A DNA stretch of 47,854 bases from JAEUIZ01 sp046155605 (GTDB taxonomy: Bacteria > Planctomycetota > Phycisphaerae > Phycisphaerales > UBA1924). A program made the position numbers and the translations under genes. A model generated the notes under the pieces. The model made no database searches. It saw only the letters and a program-made list of their open reading frames with translations, and was not told the DNA's origin. How positions within the stretch are numbered: the first letter of the stretch is position 1; each line of letters begins with the position of its first letter. Location: NCBI GenBank assembly GCA_046155605.1, contig JBJXFQ010000087.1:1-47854 (forward strand). The letters are read 5' to 3'. Positions 43,072-47,854 of the stretch are shown here, one piece after another.

Positions 43072-43108
43072 CCACGGGTTACGCGACGAAGCGCCGCTCC
43101 ACCCATGG
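43072..43108. repeat. Possible REP-like intergenic element
   Basis: CCACGGGT (43072-43079) and ACCCATGG (43101-43108) form imperfect inverted arms around a GC-rich loop, and the adjacent bases up to about 43200 contain further short arms. Read on the minus strand, the element has a phrase of the type GGAATGTAGCC followed by an ATGGGT arm, similar from memory to common planctomycete intergenic repeats. Only one copy is in this window, so repetition is not shown. Confidence 0.35.
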
Positions 43109-43380
43109 CTACATTCCGGCGACCCTCCGGGCCGAAAGCGGGGATGTCAATAGCGCAGCGTTTCATCTCTGCGATGCAGGTTGCGTAGCCCACCAACCCG
43201 AGGATTCGTTCGCCAGAACCTCACTCATCCTCGGCGTCATCGGCGCGACAATCAGGCATGATTCGCGTCCCTCTCCTCGTTCAGGTTCTCCCTCTTGCGT
43301 CGCAGTCATCGTGTAGGGACGAAGGAGCACGCGGTGTCGCGGCCCGGTCCCGAGATGTCTGTGACCGAAAGGAGTTCCCC

Positions 43381-43998
43381 GTGCTTCGTACCTCCCTGAC
43401 TGCTGCCCTCGTGCTTGCCGCCTCCCTCCCTGCCGCCGCCTCGATCACCGGCACCACCGGCATGGCGTCGCAGATCGGCCCGCCCGCTTCGTGCTTCCCG
43501 ACCGCCCTGATCACCCCCATCGTCCTGTGCTGGGACGAGCAGCAGGGCCGCGGCACCAGCGCCCTCCCCGTCGATATCACCGTGAACCCGAGCATCGTCA
43601 CCACGGGCGGCGTGGGTGCAACCCCCGGCGTCCTTGCCGGCATCTTCGACAGCCACTTCCTCCACTTTGACTTCCAGGGCGCGCCGGCCGTCATTGGCAC
43701 CGTCTCGTTCAACAACCCCATCGTCGGCGTCGCCTACCAGGACACCTTCATCGATCTCTCCGACTCGTTCGGCGCGTTCGGAACCGCCTATCCAACCTCT
43801 TTCCCGACCCGCGGCTGGAACCAGATTGGCAGCATCGCCATCAGCGGCAACACCATCAGTTTCACGCTCACTCCCAATGCCGCCGGCGCGATCGATCCCG
43901 AGCAGATGCGCGTCTTCACTGCGGTTCCCGCGCCAGGCACGATCGCGCTCGCCGGCCTCGGCGGCCTCGCCTTCATCCGCCGTCGCCGTGCCGTCTGA
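43381..43998 (+). CDS. Secreted protein with PEP-CTERM-like sorting signal (copy 1)
   Basis: This 205-residue protein starts at GTG 43381 after AAAGGAG. A signal peptide (MLRTSLTAALVLAASLPAAA) is followed by a beta-rich domain of about 160 residues with the shared motifs GTTGMA, CWDE, VNPS, SHFLH and YPTSFPTRGWN. The C terminus is VPAPGTIALAGLGGLAFIRRRR, the tripartite Pro-rich, hydrophobic and basic sorting tail of PEP-CTERM proteins processed by exosortase. It is a paralogue of the next gene (about 44235). The domain itself is not recognised. It may be an anchored or released surface protein. Confidence 0.85.
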   Translation: MLRTSLTAALVLAASLPAAASITGTTGMASQIGPPASCFPTALITPIVLCWDEQQGRGTSALPVDITVNPSIVTTGGVGATPGVLAGIFDSHFLHFDFQGAPAVIGTVSFNNPIVGVAYQDTFIDLSDSFGAFGTAYPTSFPTRGWNQIGSIAISGNTISFTLTPNAAGAIDPEQMRVFTAVPAPGTIALAGLGGLAFIRRRRAV

Positions 43999-44046
43999 CT
44001 TGGCGAGCATGCCATTCTGCCTTGATAGCCCACGCTCTCTCCTCCA

Positions 44047-44087
44047 CGGCGGTCGACCCCTTTCCCGGGATCGACCGCCGTTGTTTG
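44047..44087 (+). terminator. Terminator after copy 1 of the PEP-CTERM-like pair
   Basis: ACGGCGGTCGA (44047-44057) and TCGACCGCCGT (44072-44082) are perfect 11-bp arms with a further CCC/GGG pairing inside, followed by TGTTT. It lies about 50 bases after the stop codon. Confidence 0.8.
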
Positions 44088-44234
44088 CGCGCGTAGGGAA
44101 CGCGAGCCGGTGCCTTCGCACGCCGCGCGACTCGCACGGTTCACGCCTTCCCGTTCAGATTCGTCCCGATCCGTCGCAATCAGGGTGAGCCAGGCGCCGT
44201 GCCCGGCACGAGCAAACGTTTGAAAGGACCTCCC

Positions 44235-44861
44235 ATGCGTTCACTTCTTCCCGCCGCAGTCGCCCCGCTCCTCCTCGCCGCCGCCGCCAACGCCGCCATC
44301 GTCGGCACCACCGGCATGGCGACGTATCTCAGCACGCCTCCGCCCTCCGCGCTGCCCGGAGCGCTCACCGGCCTGACCCTCTACTGCTGGGACGAGGCCG
44401 TCAACGCCCCCACCGGCGGCGTCCTGATGCAGATGTCCGTCAACCCCTCCACGGTCCTCAACAACATCGGAGCGACTCCCGCACCCGCGCCCGCTTTCGT
44501 CAACAGCCACTTCCTCCACCTCGAAGGCCCGGTCCCCGCGATGGTCCTCGGCACGATCACCTTCGATGCCCCCATCCTCGGCGTCATCTACGACGATGTC
44601 CCGCTCGACATCACCGACGGCCCCCTCGGCAACGCTTCAACCTTCTATCCCACCAGTTTCCCGCAGCGCGGGTGGAACGGCTTTCGCATGATCTCCATCA
44701 ACGGGCCCGTGCTCACCTTCGAGTTGCAGCCGGGCATCAACAACGGCGGCCCGCTCGAGCAACTCCGCGTCGTCACCGCCGTCCCCGCTCCCGGCCCGGT
44801 CGCGCTCGCGGGCCTCGGCTCGCTCCTCATGCTCCGCCGCCGTCGTGCGAAGGCAGAGTAA
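44235..44861 (+). CDS. Secreted protein with PEP-CTERM-like sorting signal (copy 2)
   Basis: This 208-residue paralogue of the preceding gene has signal peptide MRSLLPAAVAPLLLAAAANA, then GTTGMATYLSTPPPSALPG, CWDEAVN, SVNPSTV, NSHFLHLEGPVP and STFYPTSFPQRGWNGF. It ends in VPAPGPVALAGLGSLLMLRRRR. Order and spacing of the shared motifs match copy 1, while many positions differ, so the duplication is not recent. The ATG at 44235 follows AAAGGA (44223-44228) by 6 bases. The domain has no recognised function. Both copies likely serve at the cell surface. Confidence 0.85.
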   Translation: MRSLLPAAVAPLLLAAAANAAIVGTTGMATYLSTPPPSALPGALTGLTLYCWDEAVNAPTGGVLMQMSVNPSTVLNNIGATPAPAPAFVNSHFLHLEGPVPAMVLGTITFDAPILGVIYDDVPLDITDGPLGNASTFYPTSFPQRGWNGFRMISINGPVLTFELQPGINNGGPLEQLRVVTAVPAPGPVALAGLGSLLMLRRRRAKAE

Positions 44862-44894
44862 CTCGCGCGAGTACAACCAACTCTCGCTCCTTTC

Positions 44895-44934
44895 CCGCGG
44901 CCGGCTCTGGCTCTCAGCGTCGGCCGTGGTCTTT
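44895..44934 (+). terminator. Terminator-like hairpin after copy 2
   Basis: CCGCGGCCG (44895-44903) pairs with CGGCCGTGG (44921-44929) with one wobble pair, loop of 17 bases, then TCTTTC. It is placed about 35 bases after the stop and mirrors the hairpin after copy 1. Confidence 0.6.
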
Positions 44935-45011
44935 CGGAGGGCGCGTCCGGTGCTGGTGCTCTCGGCTTTGATCGCAAATCGATTGCTTGTGCTGACTCGG
45001 CCGCGCTCGCG

Positions 45012-45245
45012 CTAGCGCGCAACGCCTCCGCACCCGCCCTGTCGCTTCCCGCACCCGCACATCCCCGTATGGACGTGCCCCCCGCCCGCGCCGCCGCCCG
45101 CGCCGCCCGACGCGAACACCGAGTGTTTCCGCTTGAAGACCCGCCCCTTGCCATCTGGGTCCGTCACCGGTTTGTCCGCGTCCTTCGCCGACCGCAGCAA
45201 CTCCAGCACCGTCCCATCATCCGCTTCGTACTCGTACAACGGCAT
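45012..45245 (-). CDS. FmdB-like small protein lacking the zinc cysteines
   Basis: This 77-residue protein starts at MPLYEYEADDG (45245), the opening of FmdB-type zinc-ribbon regulators, in which the first CxxC normally follows YEY. Here that position reads EADDGT and no cysteine pair is present before residue 60. The rest has KPVTDPDGKGRVFKRKHSV, matching the family's middle, then a Gly-rich linker and an unusual tail with HVHTGMCGCGKRQGGCGG. The tail could bind metal in place of the lost ribbon, which is inference. A longer form with MRTSH five residues upstream is possible. Confidence 0.75.
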   Translation of the reverse strand: MPLYEYEADDGTVLELLRSAKDADKPVTDPDGKGRVFKRKHSVFASGGAGGGAGGGHVHTGMCGCGKRQGGCGGVAR

Positions 45246-45313
45246 GTGACTCGTCCTCATGACCCGGTCGCGCCGGCGATGCTCTCTTCATGCTAGCCGC
45301 CCAACAATCAGCC

Positions 45314-46054
45314 ATGAACATCGACTTTGCCGGCCGTTCCATCGTCGTCACGGGTGGCACCGGCGCGCTCGGCTCCGCCGTCGTGAGCCTACTCCTCGAA
45401 TCGGGCGGCTCGTGCATCGTCCCGGTCTTCGCGCGCGAGGAGTTGGCCCGCTTCCCGTATGCGAATCACCCCCGTGTCCGCATCGTTGAGGGCGTGGACC
45501 TATCCGACGACGACGCCGTCACTCGCTTCTATGCGGCCGCGAGCGATCACGCCAAGGCCGGAGCCGACCCATCCTCGCGCCTGTGGGCCTCGATCCACAT
45601 CGCTGGCGGGTTCGCGATGGCGCCGCTCGCCGAGACCACCGCCGACCTCTTGCGTCGGCAGTTCTCAACGAACGTTCTGACGTGCGCGTTGTGCTGCCGC
45701 GAGGCCGTACGGTCCATGCGCGCCGCCAAGGTTGTGGGCCGCATCGTCAACGTCGCCGCGCGCCCCGGGCTCGAGCCCGAGCAGGGCGTCGGCATGTCGG
45801 CGTATGCCGTCGCCAAGGCCGGCGTCGCCGCGCTCACTCGTTGCCTTGCCGCCGAACTCGCGCCCGAGGGCATCTGGGTCAATGCCGTCGTGCCGTCGAT
45901 CATGGACACGCCCGCGAACCGCCGCGCAATGCCCAGCGCCAACCACGACGCCTGGCCCAAACTCGCCGACGTCGCGGCCACTATCGCCTTCCTCGCCTCG
46001 CCACAGAACGCCGTCACCCGCGGCGGCCTCGTGCCGGTCTACGGCAAGGCGTAG
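45314..46054 (+). CDS. Short-chain dehydrogenase resembling dihydropteridine reductase
   Basis: This 246-residue Rossmann enzyme has the nucleotide-binding loop TGGTGALGS at residues 13-21 and the catalytic pair Tyr164 and Lys168 in YAVAK. The usual catalytic Ser in VNxSS is replaced by Ala (VNVAAR, about residue 149). The late segment SIMDTPANRRAMPSANHDAW matches the dihydropteridine reductase pattern (DTPxNRxxMP...W), and QDPR also lacks this Ser. Substrate is unknown; a pterin or quinonoid compound is the leading guess. The ATG at 45314 gives a start near the Rossmann fold; an upstream ATG at 45290 adds eight residues. Confidence 0.85.
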   Translation: MNIDFAGRSIVVTGGTGALGSAVVSLLLESGGSCIVPVFAREELARFPYANHPRVRIVEGVDLSDDDAVTRFYAAASDHAKAGADPSSRLWASIHIAGGFAMAPLAETTADLLRRQFSTNVLTCALCCREAVRSMRAAKVVGRIVNVAARPGLEPEQGVGMSAYAVAKAGVAALTRCLAAELAPEGIWVNAVVPSIMDTPANRRAMPSANHDAWPKLADVAATIAFLASPQNAVTRGGLVPVYGKA

Positions 46055-46098
46055 GGCTTGCGTCGCGACGATCGACGACCTGGGATCATCGGCCGCGA

Positions 46099-46509
46099 TC
46101 AGTCGTACCCCAGGTTCGCCAGGTCGTCCTCGTCAAGCCCGAACTGGTGCCCGATCTCGTGCAGCAGCGTCGTCCAGACCTCTTCATAGACCGCCTCGTC
46201 CGCCTGGTCCTGCTCCCAGCCGCCCGCCAGCGACACGATCCCGCGGCGAAACAGGTGGATCACCGGCGGGAGTTCCGCGCTCTGCTCCACGCTCCGCTCC
46301 GTCACCGCGATCCCTGAGTGCAGCCCGCAGAGTTCGTCCAGCGCCTCCTGATCGCCCGGATCGATGCCCACATCGCGCAGCATCGCCTCATCCGGCTCGT
46401 CGAGCACCACCACCGGGCACTCGTCGAGTAACTCGCGCACGCCGGCCGGCAACACCTCGATCGCGTCCTCGACCAGCCGATCAAACCGCGCTTGCTCGTT
46501 TGGCGTCAT
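46099..46509 (-). CDS. Zincin-type metallopeptidase family protein
   Basis: This 136-residue protein has the zinc site HEIGHQFGLDEDDL (HExxH at about 117-121 with downstream Glu and Asp, residues near 126-129). It follows a long acidic helix and the PPVIHLFRRGIVSLAGG segment. This is the small metallopeptidase family related to minimal gluzincins/MTP-type domains, often cytoplasmic with unknown substrate. The ATG at 46509 overlaps the stop of the upstream gene (46506-46508), so it is co-translated with it. Longer in-frame starts run over that gene and are less likely. Confidence 0.85.
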   Translation of the reverse strand: MTPNEQARFDRLVEDAIEVLPAGVRELLDECPVVVLDEPDEAMLRDVGIDPGDQEALDELCGLHSGIAVTERSVEQSAELPPVIHLFRRGIVSLAGGWEQDQADEAVYEEVWTTLLHEIGHQFGLDEDDLANLGYD

Positions 46510-47483
46510 GGCCCGATCGCCTCGCTGCGTGAGAGCGCGGGGCGCACGATCGCCGCCCGCACCCGCCACGAATCAAGGACCATGCCCGCCAGCCCGATCG
46601 TGAGCAACATCGACCCGACCGCGATGAAAAAGATTCCGAGCGTCCGTGCCCAGAACGCGATCACATCAAAGCGATCGGCGAGCAGGTGCAGTCCGTCGCC
46701 GCACGCCGCCAACCCGATCGCCGAACCCATCGCCAGCATCGTCTGCCGATCGACTCGACCCGTGCGCATGAGCAGCGACCGCGACGCCAGCAGCCGCGCG
46801 TTGCTCCGCAGCCCAAAGAGGATCGCCAGCGCCGCCGCCGCGATGCCGAGCCGCAACAGCGTGCGATCGTGGGGCATGCCCAGCGCCTGAAAGAACGGTC
46901 GCGAGTGCGCCAGATCATGCCCCGCGTGCAACCTCCAAACGGCCCAGATCAGCGGCCCATAGGCCAGCACTCCCGCTGCCGCGGCCGCGCTCTGCCAGCG
47001 CGGAACTCCGCCATGCGGCCGGATCAGCACCACCGCGCCGAGGCCCGAAATCGCCGCCAGCACCGGCACCAGCAGCGCCACCGGCCGCGCCACCATGATC
47101 GGCCGATCGAGCAGGAACGAGGCCACGTCGAGCGCCCGCAGCGCCCACACCGCCAGCGCCGCCGCGAACGCGCCGCACGTCCACACCAGCAGTCCCGCCG
47201 CGAGCAGCCTCGGCCGCGCGATCGGCCTCAGCACGCTCGCGTACGGATCAACCCGCGCCAGCACCGTCGCCCGCACCGGCACCCCGCACTCCGGGCACGT
47301 CCCCAGCACCGACACGCCACGAAGGTTGTACCCGCATTGCACGCACGGTAAATCGCCCGTCAGCGACCGCACCAACTCTGCCGGGGACGTTCCCTCGTTC
47401 GTCGGCTCTCTCGCCGCCGTCCGCGCGCGACCCGACCCGCTCGGTTCACGCGCGGCACTCGACGGATCAGCGGCGTCATTCAT
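46506..47483 (-). CDS. Zinc-ribbon multi-pass membrane protein of unknown function
   Basis: This 325-residue protein has a hydrophilic N terminus of about 45 residues, then a zinc ribbon (PCVQCGYNLRG...GTCPECGVPV, two CxxC pairs). It is followed by at least five hydrophobic segments (about residues 92-112, 133-150, 160-180, 215-235 and 285-310). The ribbon-plus-membrane layout is common among uncharacterised planctomycete proteins. No catalytic motif is seen. It forms a two-gene unit with the downstream zincin protein. Confidence 0.82.
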   Translation of the reverse strand: MNDAADPSSAAREPSGSGRARTAAREPTNEGTSPAELVRSLTGDLPCVQCGYNLRGVSVLGTCPECGVPVRATVLARVDPYASVLRPIARPRLLAAGLLVWTCGAFAAALAVWALRALDVASFLLDRPIMVARPVALLVPVLAAISGLGAVVLIRPHGGVPRWQSAAAAAGVLAYGPLIWAVWRLHAGHDLAHSRPFFQALGMPHDRTLLRLGIAAAALAILFGLRSNARLLASRSLLMRTGRVDRQTMLAMGSAIGLAACGDGLHLLADRFDVIAFWARTLGIFFIAVGSMLLTIGLAGMVLDSWRVRAAIVRPALSRSEAIGP

Positions 47484-47550
47484 GCGTCGTGGCCAGGCCC
47501 CACAATGGCCCCACCGACGCCACTATACTGCCCCCCACGACCCCCCGCCC

Positions 47551-47854
47551 ATGACCGAAGCCATCGCCAAACTCCGGGAGAGCATCGCCACCGTCTTCCT
47601 CGGCAACCGCCACGCGATCGACCGCGTCATCTGCTGCCTGCTGGCCCGTGGGCACGTGCTCATCGAGGACGTCCCAGGCGTCGGCAAGACCGTCCTCGCC
47701 ACCGCGCTCGCCAAGAGCATCGACTGCGCCTTCAGCCGCATCCAGCTCACCCCCGACATGCTCCCCAGCGACGTCCTGGGCGTCTCGATCTTCAACCGAT
47801 CGACGGAGACCTTCGAGTTCAAGCGCGGCCCGATCTTCGCCAACATCGTCCTCG
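47551..47854 (+). CDS. MoxR-type AAA+ ATPase (partial, runs off window)
   Basis: Only the first 101 residues are visible. They begin MTEAIAKLRESIATVFLGNR and contain IEDVPGVGKTVLATALAKS (Walker A about residues 41-48). IQLTPDMLPSDVLGVSIFN and FEFKRGPIFANIVL follow, the conserved MoxR N-terminal region. MoxR ATPases usually act as chaperones with von Willebrand factor A domain partners encoded nearby; these would be to the right of the window. The start ATG is 67 bases from the divergent zinc-ribbon gene. Confidence 0.95.
   Translation, partial: MTEAIAKLRESIATVFLGNRHAIDRVICCLLARGHVLIEDVPGVGKTVLATALAKSIDCAFSRIQLTPDMLPSDVLGVSIFNRSTETFEFKRGPIFANIVL

Larger units (their letters stand above)
42999..43380 (+). 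other. Intergenic region after gltX
   Basis: No gene could be supported in these 382 bases. They hold a terminator-like hairpin (43034), an intergenic element with imperfect inverted arms and planctomycete-like repeat character (43072-43200), and from about 43258 the leader of the PEP-CTERM-like gene with an AAAGGAG site at 43368-43374. Confidence 0.5.

Noticed and set aside
39843..43196. Very long minus-strand frame extending the DUF418 gene across gltX
   Set aside because: The extension is antisense to gltX, low in complexity, and the family N terminus begins at 41162.
43014..43316. 100-residue plus-strand ORF after gltX
   Set aside because: No ribosome site, no family likeness, and it spans the terminator-like hairpin and the repeat-like element.

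Overview
The window is a high-GC bacterial chromosome segment, most likely from a planctomycete of the class Phycisphaerae. This is inferred from several traits together: a short ORF ending in a dockerin-like repeat of the type that finishes ...RFAAGC(P), two small secreted proteins ending in a PEP-CTERM-like tripartite sorting signal (VPAPG, hydrophobic stretch, RRRR), a DUF1080 lipoprotein, a CsrA with a long tail, and an unusually expanded glutamyl-tRNA synthetase. No rRNA, tRNA or CRISPR array was seen.

Layout. (1) 3-116: C-terminal end of a probable IS630-type transposase. (2) 226-5842, minus strand: a tight export operon made of two FtsX/DevC-like permeases, an ABC ATPase, an HlyD-type adaptor and a NodT/TolC-type outer-membrane factor, which together could form a complete trans-envelope pump. 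(3) 5932-6654, minus: signal peptidase I. (4) 6783-24581, plus: a large flagellar locus. A sigma-54-like promoter precedes a 73-residue unknown ORF, then flgF, flgG, flgA, flgH, flgI, a short flgJ, flgN, flgK, a very large flgL, fliW, csrA and four flagellin genes. The order follows assembly: distal rod, P and L rings, hook-filament junction, then the FliW-CsrA checkpoint and filament subunits. Flagellins 2-4 each have their own leader with a sigma-28-like box at a similar distance, and hairpins close them off.

(5) 24717-31082: a GlmU-like protein, guaB, an HtrA/DegP protease, an unknown gene coupled to a glycogen-synthase-like glycosyltransferase. (6) 31128-38210: DUF1080 lipoprotein, dnaB, an orphan dockerin fragment, gatB, nrdR, an HDOD-domain regulator and pdxH. 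(7) 38264-42998: a DUF481 outer-membrane protein, mscL, a DUF418 membrane protein and gltX. (8) 43381-44861: two tandem paralogous secreted proteins with PEP-CTERM-like tails, each followed by a hairpin. (9) 45012-47854: an FmdB-like protein lacking its usual zinc cysteines, a dihydropteridine-reductase-like short-chain dehydrogenase, a zincin-type metalloprotein overlapping a zinc-ribbon membrane protein, and the start of a MoxR ATPase that runs off the right edge.

Outside the flagellar and export clusters the genes are mostly single housekeeping genes with short spacers. The most interesting points are the regulatory architecture of the flagellar block, the unusual FlgL, FlgH and CsrA proteins, the two-permease exporter, the GltX insertion, the QDPR-like reductase with no catalytic serine, and the dockerin and PEP-CTERM surface-protein genes.
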